From NCBI RefSeq assembly GCF_031143425.1, contig NC_090447.1, forward strand, positions 28,548,238 through 28,612,237: a stretch of 64,000 nt of DNA. Direction: 5' to 3'. The notes below the pieces were generated by a model, which was not told where the DNA came from, did no database searches, and saw only the letters and a list, made by a program, of their open reading frames with translations. Made by a program: the position numbers and the translations under genes. Below are positions 11,771 through 23,519 of this stretch, one piece after another. This DNA comes from Pleurodeles waltl. Lineage: Eukaryota > Chordata > Amphibia > Caudata > Salamandridae. Position 1 is the first letter of the stretch. Each line of letters starts with the position of its first letter.

Positions 11771-11775
11771 TCCCT
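11771..11775. repeat. Target-site duplication (TCCCT), right copy
   Basis: It is identical to 9305-9309, on the other side of the solo LTR. Confidence 0.8.
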
Positions 11776-11959
11776 CGTTAGCGCTAATCTGTGGACCTGA
11801 TCCCCACCAACCTGCGTATTTACAAAAATATGCTTGTTTAAAAAAATGCCCTTGATACTCTATTTTACATTTGTGAGGAGGTAGATAGTTACAAAAATGT
11901 TCTCCGCAATGGTCTTTCTCAATACAAAACACACAAAGCCTTTCTCTCTATGTACAATG

Positions 11960-12183
11960 CATGTCTTTAATTAAAAGGAACAGGCAGGTTTGCTAAGCTG
12001 AAGAATACATTCATAGATCAGAAGTCTGGTGCCCAGTAGGAGCACATATTCAGTTAGGAAAACTTAAAAATTCAAAAAATAACTTTAGTGATAGTGTTTT
12101 GTATTCAAACACCTGAGCATTAAACACTTTATATACAATTACACGCATTACTATCCCAGGGGCACTATGGCCTAGAAGATGAT
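11960..12183 (-). CDS. Possible terminal exon of an unidentified host gene
   Basis: On the minus strand a good acceptor (pyrimidines, then CTTCTTGTAG at 12193-12184) precedes this stretch. Spliced to the phase-2 donor at 12268, it would add only SSSRP and stop at TAG (12167-12165). The rest would be 3' UTR, with an ATTAAA-type signal near 11970. The very short coding tail is weak evidence; the true next exon may lie beyond the left edge of the window. I list it because acceptor, phase and signal agree. Confidence 0.3.
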
Positions 12184-12268
12184 CTACAAGAAGAGGAAAA
12201 AACAGATGTCAGGAAATATTATCAGGGATTTAGGCAGATTACAGACAAGATGCTGAAGTCATAATTAC

Positions 12269-12959
12269 CTTTCAACTTCAGTCTCTTCCATGGGCTGGAA
12301 CTCCACAGGAAGATCAGTTCTAAAAGCAAGAGATGTCAGCCCCTTACTTGACCTCCAGAGGGCTTCCCCCTGAGCGAGCTCTGCCCCCACCACACTTACG
12401 CCTCTTGGCAGGTCCTGCAGAGTCACAGGTGCAGGACGGAAGAAGTCTTCGGGTCTACAATTATCGCGTTCCAGAACAAAGGGGTACGGCTGTCCAGAGA
12501 AAGCTGGGATTGTGGCAAAATGAAACTCTTCAGTCAAGGGCTGGAGTTGAGGTGCCCCTCGTCGTCGATGCCTTGGATAATGGGGTCTGTGATACAGCAC
12601 AGAGGAGTCCTTTGGGAAGGCCTGATCCATGGCACCCAGTATGTCCAGGTCAGACAGTAGGGCCTGGTTGCTCTGGTATTGGTAGTAGACATTCTCTAGG
12701 TAGGGCAGGAGCTCCTCCCTGCTTCGAAGGTGGTCTCGGTAGGGCCTGAGGAGGTGGAGGACCTCCTGAAGGTAGAGCCAAGAGCCCCGACTGTTCTTCT
12801 GCAGTGTTGTTACAAACACGTTGATGAGCTCAGCCGTGAGAAGGTCCACGTCATGTCTCATGGGTTTCCCATCCTCCTTAAGCTGGTGGTTAATCCGTTG
12901 TCGCACGCTATGAGCCCAGCTTCCAGCCCGCAGCGTAGTACTCCTGCACTCTCTGGTAC
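12269..12959 (-). CDS. Large internal exon of a host gene, possibly DNHD1
   Basis: A long open frame is bounded by a consensus acceptor (TCTTTGCAG ending at 12960) and a donor (AAG|GTAATT at 12268). The translation looks like a real protein: DVDLLTAELINVF, SWLYLQEVLHLL, ENVYYQYQSNQ and a proline-rich C-terminal third with PYPFVLERDNC. I do not recognise a domain. The exon lies on the same strand as, and downstream of, TIMM10B and the CpG-island promoter at 37.8 kb. In mammals DNHD1 follows TIMM10B in this orientation, so DNHD1 is a candidate by synteny only. Oddity: the first 49 bases make a natural peptide (YQRVQEYY...GWKLGS) in a different frame from the rest, so a one-base shift lies near 12910. 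Confidence 0.55.
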
Positions 12960-13349
12960 CTGCAAAGATTGGGTATGAAAGGTAAAATGTGTTTGCATTT
13001 TGAAACACTGCATATAATGAATTTACAACACATCATAAAGCATGACAACAAAATACACATAAAAGGTTTTGCTAAGAACATCCAGTAGATAAAGATAAAT
13101 ATACACCTAAATTTTAAAAAATTGCTATGATCTTGATCTCTAAATCACTAAGAATTGTAAGGCATTCACCGCCTCATCAACTTAGTTCGAAGTATTGGTT
13201 ACATATTTATGGGATTAATACAGTATCAATATTTCACAACTATCGTTAGTACCCATACATCTACCATTACAAATTTACTTTCCATTGTGTTTATCATGGA
13301 CAAAGCAGAACAGTAGCCCAAAACAAGCACTCCTCGCCTGGCATAAAAA

Positions 13350-14095
13350 TAACACTGAGATATCTCTTTCTGAGAGCAGTTTATGTTTCACCTATGTAAG
13401 CCGAACAGTACAATGCAGACCTGTACTTACATTGCACTGAGATATCGCTTTCTAAGAGCAGTTTAAGTTTCACAAATGTAAACCCGACATTAGGATGCAG
13501 CCAATAGTTAAATAGCAATGATATATCTCTTCCTAAGAGCAGTTGAAACACCCAATAGCTAAATAGCACTGAGATATCGCTTTCTAAGAGCAGTTAATGT
13601 TTCATGCATGTACGCCTAACATTAAGGTGCAACCCGTAGTTAAACAGCACCGAGATATCGCTTTCTAAGAGTAGTTAATGTGTCATGCATGTAAGCCTAA
13701 CATTAAGATCAACCCATAGTTAACTAGCACTGAGATATCTCTTTCTAAGAACAGTTAATGTTTCATGAATGTACGCCTAACATTAAGATCAACCCGTAGT
13801 TAAACAGTACTGAGATAACTCTTTCTAAGAGCAGTTAATGTTCCATGCATGTAAGCCTAACATTAAGATCAACCCATAGTTAACTAGCATTGAGATATCT
13901 CTTTCTAAGAACAGTTAATGTTTCATGAATGTACGCCTAACATTAAGATCAACCCGTAGTTAAACAGTACTGAGATAACTCTTTCTAAGAGCAGTTAATG
14001 TTCCATGCATGTAAGCCTAACATTAAGGCGCAACCCATAGTTAAACAGCACTGAGATATTTCTTTCTAAGAGCAGTTCGCCTAGAGGACAAGTTT
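13350..14095. repeat. About 80-bp minisatellite with 160-bp higher-order unit
   Basis: TGAGATATCTCTTTCTAAGA-type cores recur at about 13356, 13438, 13522 (degenerate), 13570, 13651, 13730, 13811, 13890, 13971 and 14051, a period near 80 bp. Between about 13700 and 14033 two alternating unit types (GAACAGTTAATGTTTCATGAATG versus GAGCAGTTAATGTTCCATGCATG cores) are copied as a 160-bp dimer, twice and nearly identical. The array lies in the presumed intron upstream of the exon at 12269-12959. Confidence 0.88.
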
Positions 14096-15392
14096 CATGT
14101 ATGTAAGCTTATTATTAGGATGAAAACCCGTAGTAAACCTGCTTAGGGGAAAAATAGAGAAAACTTAACATGAGTGAGACAGGTCACTGGTTTTATATTC
14201 TAAATGTGTTTGATGATTGAAGCTTTATGTTGTCAATGTATGTAATAAGTTCACAGGACGAGAAAGGCAGGCACACATCTGTACATTCTAGGCACTCCGT
14301 CCATGGTGTCACTCAAGCAGCAGTGCAAGCTGACCTATCAGACCTGGAGTGGGAGGGGGGGAGGGGGGGGGGGGGTGCACCAGGAGAATTTTGTAGTTTA
14401 TTCAGAATGAAACGTGTGAGAAAGTAAGTTGAGCCGAAGCGGTAATGGAGGAGCGGATAGATGTGTACCTAGTCGCACTGAAAGACTTAAGCTGATTGTG
14501 GTTCTGTTTCTCAGATAATTTGGTAAGTAAACACCCTTCGTCTGTTTCTTAATCTCTTCATATGATACCCCTGATCTGCTTTTAATACCTTTATTTTTCA
14601 TTAAATAAATTCAAACATCAAAATATCGATTTTCAGGATCAGCTGTTCCTCTGAAAACTTTATTGCATATATTACGTGTATAATACTCACCACTTGCACA
14701 ATTATTCCAGACAAATAATCCATTATATCACAACGCTATGGTAATTTATTTTTCAACACACATATGCAGTGCTTTGTAGTGCTATCAAGGCACATAAAAA
14801 CAAAAGTTCTAAAACCCAAAAAACACAAAGGAGTCCAAGGTATAACAACTTAAACTATAAAAGAAAATATATTCTATTATTAAAAAGGCAAGACTGTAGG
14901 CATTTCCTAAAGCGGCGTGCGTTGGTTTCTGCTTGTGTGCTACTTGGTAGTTCATTATGGTAGAGCTACCACGACCTGGCAGTGATAAGAGAGAAAAAAC
15001 AATCCCAGAAGTCACCGCTTTAGGTGAAGAAAGCAGAAGCTGAGTTGTGGAACATAACAGACGGTAAGGGTAACAAGGCTTAAATTTGGCAGGTAAAACA
15101 CTCAAGACTTTTTGTATAATTTCTCATTTACAATAAAAAAGGATTTCAAATCTGAATATCTATGGTACTTCTAAATTGAAACTGCAGAAATCCCCAGGCT
15201 AAATAATTTTACAGCACTCTTCTATAGGATCGTTTGCTGAGAACTGGTTCCAATACTAACATGCCTTTATAATAAATTTACCAAGCAAGCTACAGACTCG
15301 ATCTCACAGGCAACGATCTGGGTCATTCAAAGACCCGGCAAAGATAAAGCACTAGCCCATCATGCAGGCCAGTCCCATTGTTAAATGCTTAC
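14096..15392. other. No recognisable gene; presumed intron
   Basis: This is AT-rich sequence with a G-rich tract at about 14348-14376. I see no motif-bearing open frame on either strand. It lies between two candidate minus-strand exons. Confidence 0.4.
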
Positions 15393-15692
15393 GTTAAGCT
15401 CTTCACTAGCATCCGGGCGGGTAGGCCTAGAGCCGGGGAAGTGGTAACCTGCCCTGCTTCATGGACCCGGATCAGTAGGGTTTTATTCAAGGCAGGGGCA
15501 GTAGAGACAATAGAAACAACCTGCGTCACCTGACAGACTACTGTACGTAGGACGCGAAAAGAGGCACTGATGGCCTTGAGCGATTCTGAAACGTTCTTTG
15601 ACTGAGTCCACTGGAAATTTCTGGAAGGTACTCTGGAGACTTCGGGTACAGGGCCTAGCCTCAGGAGTTCGGTACTCACGTGACATAAACAT
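15393..15692 (-). CDS. Candidate 300-bp internal exon of the same host gene
   Basis: On the minus strand a pyrimidine-rich acceptor (CATCTCTCTTCACAG ending at 15693) opens a frame that stays open for 300 bp to a donor (AAC|GTAAGC at 15392). Intron phase is 2 on both sides. The peptide has a natural composition (STELLRLGPVPE, SESLKAISASFRVL, ALNKTLLIRVHEAG). Joined to the next candidate exon at 12959, its phase selects the frame reading TYQRVQEYYAAGWKLGS, which looks native. No family is recognised. It could still be chance or an old repeat. Confidence 0.42.
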
Positions 15693-15719
15693 CTGTGAAG
15701 AGAGATGTGCACTGGGAGT

Positions 15720-16320
15720 TGGCCTGATTGGGAATCTTACATCACTGACATGTCCATGAGCCAGGCGACACCCCAGTTCCTCAGATGAACAAAAAGTGGC
15801 GGACCTCATGGGGGCAAATGGTCTGGAAGTGGAGAGGCGGAGTGCAACCTGAGGTCTGCTGAGGATATCACAAGTGGTGAAGATCTCCCCATCTCTTGGT
15901 GGATTGAGTGAGAGGTAACTGAAAGGGCATAGAACAAAGGGTTGTAGGGGAGGCTGCCTTGCGGTGGAGGATGGAGGGGGCGGCCTCATTGAACCTGTGG
16001 AGCAGGACACTGCACTACTCTGCACCCCCTGCTATGTTGAGGTCCAGGAGCGATAAATAGCCAGGGAGGCCCATCTAACCCCCTCCCCCTTATTGTGGGG
16101 GTGTACGGTGGAGAGTTGGCAAAAACGCATCCACCAGAGAATGATGGAGGGTGCCCAAGGTGACACCTAGGCAGTCCAGAGGAGTGTCGCCAGAAGGGAC
16201 TCCACGTAGGTGGCGCACCAGCAAGTCACAACCTTGATTAGCTGCTGAGGGCTTGCGAGACGCACGAAGAGCCACAGAGCACATTGAGCGGGTGGCGAGT
16301 CAGGGTCAGGACACAACCTA
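15720..16320 (-). other. Cluster of open minus-strand frames, possible exons
   Basis: Minus-strand frames around 16284-16090 (LLVRHLRGVPSGDTPLDCLG) and 16025-15720 are open and of protein-like composition. Clean acceptor and donor pairs are not evident. A GAT|GTAAGA donor-like site lies at about 15738, unusually close to the next acceptor. They may be further exons of the gene whose exons are proposed at 15393-15692 and 12269-12959, or a diverged repeat. No function can be given. Confidence 0.22.
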
Positions 16321-16849
16321 CATTAACTGAGGAGATTAGGATGTGATCGCTTTGTAGCAGAGACATGCTGAGCGAACTCTGAGGGAGGAGTGATTTGACC
16401 TGACCGGTGCTCCATCAAGGTTGGAAAGGCATCCAACCTACCGCTGCATGTCTTGTGTGACACCTTCCTTGCGAGGGGTGTAACAGTACATGCCCCGTAA
16501 ACGTAAAAAGCCACAACAGACTACAATACATACTTTTTTCTATGGCAAGAGGAGAGTGGAAGGGCTTCCCAGGAGAAATCATATGGAATGGATTAAAAAA
16601 CAGAGAACACCATTACCAAAAGGGATTTAAGGGCGTGTTTGGCTGAAATTAGTACGGACTTACGAAATAAATGAAAAACATAAATAAATAAATAAATATA
16701 TAATGGCCTCAGAAAAGGAAGTGTGGACATCGGTAGAGCTGTCACTGAACTCAACGTGAGGCAGACAGATTTAAGGATTGAATTTATATGCAAGAAATGG
16801 GGAATTAAACAAAACAAGAGATTCAGGAGGTTTTCAGAAAAAACATGCT

Positions 16850-17420
16850 ACATTGTGAAACGGAATAGAAACTAATGATGTTCTGGTGTCCAACTCTGCT
16901 TAGGCTGAAGAAAATATATCCAGCAGCCTCAGATCCTTGCCAGGGATGCGAATAGGGAAAAGGCTTCCTCATTCATATGTAGTGGGAATGTGAAATGATC
17001 CAAACTTTCGAGAAAGAAATGCTCCGTCATATCGATTCTATGGGAGGCAGAACCCAGAGACCCCGCCAGAATCTCATTACAATTATAAGAAGGTGGGGGG
17101 AGGAGCGGGGGGGGGTGCAAAACTCTTCTGTATCACCTATTTGGCAAAGCTAAGAGACTCATAACCACATATTGGAAGGAGGAAATCCCACCAGAGCCCC
17201 ACTGAATCTTCAGTTGAGGGATACCTTGGTTTTAGAAACAATGTGCATAATATTCAGGGCACCAAAGCCCAGTTTGAAAGGATATGAAGGTTTCAATAAA
17301 CTATTTGTCATTGATGATCAATTGCAGGAGCTTCCCACACAGGCTCAAGCTCTACCACTGTCTGGCTCAACCGAGGGCTAAAGGGTTGGGTTTGCAAGAC
17401 CATGACATACCCTGAGTAGT
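16850..17420 (+). mobile_element. L1-like LINE ORF2 C-terminal fragment
   Basis: Across several frames the plus strand reads as the end of an L1-type ORF2: LKKIYPAAS, then a Cys-containing CQxC block, WECEMIQTF-like text and LAKLRD. Frameshifts and stops occur every few dozen codons. It is a short, old, 5'-truncated copy. Confidence 0.5.
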
Positions 17421-18399
17421 AGGAACACTCTATGGACTGGTGGAGGGGGGTAGTTGCCCAAAGGCAGAGGTGGAAGGGAGCTTGGGTAGTTTAGTTTGTT
17501 TCTAATTCTATTGGTTTTCTCCCATTCGAGAATTGCCTTTAAGCAGAGATGAGGTCACCTAAGCCTAGAATCCTGGATCTGTTATCTTCTGATATCATTT
17601 CAGAAGCTTACAAATGTCAATGTCAGTGTCACGCGCTAAAAGCTTAGTGATATTCTAACTTGTCAGTTACTGAACGTACTTCTCTCATAGCCAGGGATTG
17701 AAATGGAAAACAAAATTGCTCAGGTAACCCATAAACTGAGGGCCAAGGTGTGGCAGAGGAAAGGGGGTGGAGTCATGAAGGGTGGAGCTTGAATAGCAGA
17801 GTCTGACAGTCACATTCTACATCTAAAAAAACAACAGTCAGCCACAAAGAAACTGGCAACCAGGACATATTTGACATTAACTCTGTTCTAGCTTACCTAA
17901 CTAGGCACAAAAATCTACAATTTAAAGTATCCTACGGGTTTAAGACAATAGCTACAGAGATCATTGTGTGTCCAGTAATTGTGAAGGGATTGTAATACTG
18001 CTAAAATAACTCCGTCTATTAACACTATTCTAGGAGAGTTCTGTGTTTTGTTCAGTCAATTGTGACACCTAAACTACTACAGACGAATAATGTCCTGCTG
18101 CGAAGTACACCGTATAACATGCAGATCACTGTATTTAGATAGGTCACCGGGCTACAGCTTTTGATGTTGAGGTCATTTTGTTACTTCAGTCCATATGTTG
18201 CAAGCCTTTTGATATAGCACAATGATCTATTTATCTGCATCAAGGAGCTACCTGCACACTGTATGACATGGGTTTAGATCCTTATTGTTTTTTTCTCAAT
18301 CTCTCATTTTTCCAAGAGTGTAAAGAAGTGTTCCTTTGGTAAATAATAAAGTTTTGCTAGCAGACAATCACATTCACTGTGTTACCTTTTAATTCCTGA
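17421..18399. other. No recognisable gene or element
   Basis: Nothing with a motif was seen on either strand. The sequence is mixed unique or ancient repeat DNA. Confidence 0.4.
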
Positions 18400-18404
18400 C
18401 TTTA

Positions 18405-19347
18405 GCCCTTATTACGACTTTGGTGGTCTTCACAGAAGACCGCCAAAGCTGCAGGTGCCAGAAAACCGCCAGTGCTGGCGGTCTCCCGCTCACCATATCA
18501 CAAGTAATGCTGGATTTCCGCCACACTTTGGGCGGAAATCCGACAGTAGTCGTACATGCGGGCGGAGGCTCTCTGGCGGTTCCACCACCGGCCCCGCCAG
18601 TAGGACACCGCCTGCCGTGTTATGGGCCATAATGCGGCCTGGCTGTAGTCCTGATGGCAGGGCGCTGCCGGCGGTGGAAGCGCCCCATCGCGTTCCCTGC
18701 CAAGCAGCCTTCCCCCAGGACAGGTAAGGTGATCGTCTGACATGGGAGGTGGGTGCTGTGTGTGCGTGTATGAGTGTGTGGTGTCTGCGTGTGTGCATGA
18801 ATGTTGAAGTGAGTGTGAATCTGCATGTAAGTGTGTATGCGTGTGTGTATGAGAGTGTGAGTGTTGTGGTGAATGCGTGTTTGGATGGGTGTGAGTGAAT
18901 GCATGTATGTAAGTGTAGATGAATGGATGTATGCGTGATGCGTGTGGGTGTCTGTGTGTATGTCTGAAGGGAGGTGAGGGAGGGGGAAGCTGTGTCTGAA
19001 TGGGCGGTGAGGGGTGGGTGAGTCATCTACCAGTGACAGGGAAGAAATTCCCTGTCACCAGTAGCCTCTCCAACATGTTTTTTTGTGGCGGTGCTACCGC
19101 AGCGGAAACCAGGGTGGAAAGCCAGCTCCTAATACCGCCGCGGTCTTCTGTGCACCGCCGCGTCGGAGATTATCATCTCCAGCCCGGCGGTTCCAACCGC
19201 CATGGTGGTATAAGTGGAGATGTGGCGGGTTGGCAGAGGCCAACTTGACACACTCATAATGTGGTGGTCTTCACCGCCAGCAGGTTGGCAGTGGGACCGC
19301 CACATTTACCCTGGCAGTCAAACGACCGCCAGGGTCAAAATGAGGGT
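18405..19347. mobile_element. GC-rich fold-back DNA element with terminal inverted repeats
   Basis: The outer ends are 23-bp imperfect inverted repeats (18406-18428 and 19324-19346; 17 of 23 match). CTTTA flanks both sides (18400-18404 and 19348-19352), a possible 5-bp target duplication. Inside are several perfect hairpins: GGATTTCCGCC with GGCGGAAATCC (18512-18541), GTGACAGGGAA with TTCCCTGTCAC around a GAAA loop (19033-19058), and GGAGAT with ATCTCC near 19167. The middle (about 18745-19010) is a degenerate TG-rich expansion. There is no transposase, so it would be a non-autonomous (MITE or fold-back) element. Confidence 0.6.
18745..19010. repeat. Degenerate (TG)n-rich tract
   Basis: Short runs of TGTG, GTGAGTG and TGTATG repeat with little C on the plus strand. 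The long minus-strand open frame here (His/Thr/Ser-rich) is a by-product of this composition. Confidence 0.8.
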
Positions 19348-19469
19348 CTTTATGTTTCTTCCGACCATTCACTCTTAACTTATAATGTCTGCAAGTATGA
19401 ATGATATGCGATTCCTACACCATATAATCCTCATTGTCTTATGTAACACTTCCAGTACCTTGACTTACA

Positions 19470-19570
19470 GACTTGTATGATTTATTGTGCTTCTGTGCGT
19501 AATGTAAAGTGCTCCGATACCCTACACTGAAATGAGTAGCACTATAAAAGAATTAAAGAAAAATTAGTAG
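19470..19570 (+). mobile_element. L2/CR1-like 3' tail, or a SINE using it
   Basis: A GTAAAGTGCTCCGATACCC block is followed by GTAGCACTATAAAAG and an A-rich end. This resembles the 3' tails of vertebrate L2/CR1 LINEs and of SINEs that borrow them. There is no coding sequence, so the exact family is unknown. Confidence 0.4.
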
Positions 19571-20235
19571 GTGTGATTTGAATAAATATTTGTGCAATTC
19601 CTCATACAGCAGACAAATCTTGCATTCTTACAGCGCAAGCACCTCTCTTACATAGGGATCTGAACAAAGTGAGGAAGCTGTCTCCAATAGTTTCTCTTAA
19701 GTGCTTGTGTAGTTACACGTTGCATGCCTTTGCTTCCTTCCATTCCACTGGCGTCTAGGTGTTGGGCTCCAGATGGGTCCCAGCCAGGATGATACTTGAA
19801 CAAAAGGAGGGATGATGGCCCTTTATACCAGGTCTTTGTTTTTGACCCATCTGGATGTTAAAATTAAAAAACCCTATAGCTGCCTACAGGATGCAGCTCC
19901 TAAATGAATGCAGACAGCCTGTGGGTGCTGCTGTATTATGTTCTGGTGTCCGAAAATCACACCAGGATCAAATTCATCACGTTTCCCTGGATAGGCCGGA
20001 TCCCAGCTCTGGACTAGAAATAGATGCAAGTGTCTGGATCTGATGGGATCCCCTACTTTTCAGCACTGCTCACAGCAAAAATGTACTAAAAACATGCTGT
20101 ATAAAATGCTAGTGGATAGGTAAAGGTTGGCAGCAGAACAAGACAGGAATGACCCCCTCACCAGTGCTCCTTCCCCTGTCTGTGAGCACTCTGGCGGCGA
20201 GGATCTGTCGGAATGCTGATATAAAGGACGTTTGA

Positions 20236-21100
20236 GTGGGAAGGGACATGCACAAATTGGTGATATATGCAGATAACCTCATAGTAATGCTGGTAGACCC
20301 AGATGAGTCCATACTAGCTCTTATGACAGAATTAGAAATATATGGGGTAGTATCAGGGTCCAACCTTAACTACAACAAGTCTTCAAGTATTGAATCTGTC
20401 CGTTCTGATCAGTCACGTGGGAGAAAGGAAGAAGAAATTCCTGTTTCAGTGGGCAGAATGTTCAGTCTCATATTTAGGACAGTAGCTTGCGCGGACTATG
20501 GCAAGAATGATGCAATGTAACTGTGGGCCCTGAGTGCAGATGATACAGTGAAACTGTAGCTATGACATACAGGGGGGTTGTCTTAGTTCAGATGAACTGC
20601 ATCATCTAAAATGACCAACTTCTACAAATTACTGTCTTTGTTCCACACCCTCATGTTCCTGTTACCTGCCTCCTGCTCCACAAAATATAGGGTGTGCTTG
20701 CAGGTGGGGAAAAAAGGCGTCTTTAGCTAGGGGTCTAATACAAAAGAACCCTACGGTGGAGTGCCTGGGCATCACGGACATTGTGAGGTACTATCAGGCT
20801 GCGCAGCTTCATTATCTTGTGGCGTGAGGACAGAAAGGTGCTGAGAAGATCAATTGACCACCGGCACTTACTTTGGGAAAGTCCCCTGCATCCTGAGGTG
20901 AGAAAGGGCCTGGACTTGTATTCCTCTTCCATCACCTGGGCCACCCTTGTGGTGTGGGACAACGCGGCAGTCAAGCAAGGGTTGCTAACATTACCATCTC
21001 CACTGACCTGCTCCCCTTTTTAGAGACCCTTGCTATATCCCAGTAGCAGAAGAATGCTCATTTAATGTATGGTGAATTCAAGGAGGTAAGAGGATAGGAG
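20236..21100 (+). pseudogene. L1-like reverse transcriptase fragment
   Basis: HKLVIYADNLIVML at 20250 onward is the L1 palm motif, with the second catalytic Asp changed to Asn (YADN for YADD). It is followed by a SGSNLNYNKS block typical of L1. Further on, frames with TLMFLLPAS-type text (about 20645) and later blocks match the L1 region after the palm. Stops and frameshifts are frequent. It is a dead fragment with no ORF1 or endonuclease. Confidence 0.7.
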
Positions 21101-23510
21101 ATGGTTTGACTGGGTGAGCATCGTGTTGTTCAAGGACATGAAGAGAAGATAAGATGTCCCCGAGTGTGAACGCTTTCGCTATACGTAAGTCCAGCACAAG
21201 ATCATGCTCTCTGTAGTCAGACCCTGGGCCACCAGCCCGTTAATAATATTCGAGCATTGCCTCATCACGAAAAGTAACAATACAAAATGGATTTTAAAGT
21301 ATATATAGGGTCTCCAGGACAAAGAGGTCCACTAATGGAGGTGGGGTGGGGGGGGAGATACCCATTAGAATGCACTCCACAAGAAGTTCAGTTGTGCTTA
21401 AAGAAGCAGGAATTAAAGTCAACACTTACAGGCACCCTAAGCCAATGAAACCATGAGACAAGACAAGACAAGAACAGAATAGAGAGATGCTGGAAGGGCA
21501 GCGGAAAGAGTGGCACACAGGTTCATCTGCTTTAGCAATGTTCAAAGCTACAGACATATCGGGAGAAACTACTGGACGCCTGAGATACCATGTTCCTCAG
21601 CACCATCCCGCGGTTCCAGATGTTTATAATGCTGGGCAGAGCGAACAACGAAACCTGTCCTCCCCACTCTCCTGTAGGACTAAGCAGATGACGTTGGTGT
21701 TATGCGCAGTGAAACAATGACCACGTCTTTATGGGCTAAGAATGAGTTCCAAGTTTAGAGAATGGTTGTACAGGATGTTGGACCCTCTGCAAATGGCAGT
21801 GATTTCATACACCATTTCAGACAGGGCGCATGATCACAGAGTAAACTGGGCCCTCTTCTTGGAGCTCCGGTGCACTGAGTTTCTGGGATCCACACGTCCC
21901 TGTTATATTAGGGTTCCAGGGCTAACACAGAAGATAGATCCATGGATGGCTTCCTCACAGGCGAGCAACCGCAGTCTCCACGTAGCAGAGACGCATAAAC
22001 CAGCTCGTATGGTGTCACTGGCTCCTTCGGATTGTTCGTCTTCCAATCTAGTATCAGGGGGTTTCTTGGGTTTTAGGTAAATGGGAACAGGGTGGGGACG
22101 GGGTTGATGGATGAACCTGGTCTGAGTTTGTCTATTACTCCCTTGCCTTTGGGTGTAGGCAAGAGTATGTGTAATCAATACAAGAAACACATTTGAATCA
22201 TAAAGAAGGAATCTGGAGTGTATAGGCAACCAATATACAGAACAGAGCACTGGAGTGATGTACTTGGAAGCCCAAGGACAACAGTACCTTGGACCACTCA
22301 CAGCCATTGAGTGATCTCTTCCAGAGTTACCAGTCACGTGGAGTTGACACAGTCAATCGTAGACTAGACTAGAGCATTGATTACTCTCACTTGAATGGCT
22401 AGACGATTAATAGGTACATTTTTCTAAGAGTCCACATTTGAGTAAACAGACGCCTGCAACTTTTCCCACATGGGGTTTCAAGGATAAGTCAGTGTCAATA
22501 AGGGCCCCCGTTGCAGATGATTTATGATGGAGCAAAAAGAACCTCCCATAGCTGCTGGCCAAGAGAGGTTGGTTTGACAGACAAGGTCATGGGAGGTGAT
22601 CGAGAGCTCCATCCTGGGCTGGTGTGAGGAACTTGGTAGCCTTTCACCCACGACAGGTCAATCAGCAGTTTGGACGAGATAGACCAAAAATGAGCGGTGT
22701 GTCATCTGTGTACGTGTAATAGCTCTGCTAGACATCACGGCTCAGAGTTCTCTTTCACATCAGAGATGTGAGGGGGAATTGCCACTGTCTGGCACCTTCC
22801 TAGTTAAAAATGTTTAATCCAGTTCTGGGCCATTATTTTAAATTCATACAATTATACAATTCATTTATCTCCATCGAAACATATCTCAACATTCCATATA
22901 TACTTGCAATTCATCCATTCAGCATTTTGTTGTAAAGCCATTGTTTCTAAAAACATATACTAGGCCATGATTTCCACATCATTACACGCATGGACTGCAT
23001 CATGGCCAAGATTACACAGCATATTGATGCAGAAGTTTGGTGCCTTCTACAGCTGGTCACCACCTTCCTCTGAACATATTCTGATAGGTATTAGTCTATC
23101 TAACTGTTCAGTATGATATCCTGGCAGAATGCTTTGCCACATCTGCTCTTTCAACGTTGTTGTTGACATATCAGATGTACTTTTATATCCCTTTATATAT
23201 CAGCCTAACCTTTACTGCCAGGTACCTCGATTTCTCCTGAAATGGCCTCATCAGTCCACTACTGAACTGAATGTTTTTCCCCTCCTGGAAACAGTGGCTA
23301 TGGTATGGGAAAGTTCAGGACTTTTTCACTTGAACAAGTACAGCAACCATTAGAAAAAGCTAAATTCGGACCCATGCACTAGCAGGACCGTAGTAATATT
23401 GTCTACGTATATTGGCACAGTAATTAGATTGCTATTTAATCTATCAATAGAAACTGGCAAGATTCATATAGGCCTGGAAATCCGCACAGGTTATACCTAG
23501 TCAGAAAAAG
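21101..23510. other. No recognisable gene or element
   Basis: Open frames of up to 144 codons on the minus strand (22337-21903) and 112 on the plus strand (21742-22080) overlap each other and carry no motif I recognise. I see no splice-bounded exon here. Confidence 0.4.
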
Positions 23511-23519
23511 GGTAATGTG

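Noticed and set aside
18490..19026. 178-codon His/Thr/Ser-rich minus-strand frame
   Set aside because: It is produced by the TG-rich repeat and has no protein-like motif.
21742..22337. Overlapping open frames on both strands as a host exon
   Set aside because: I found no motif and no splice-site pair.
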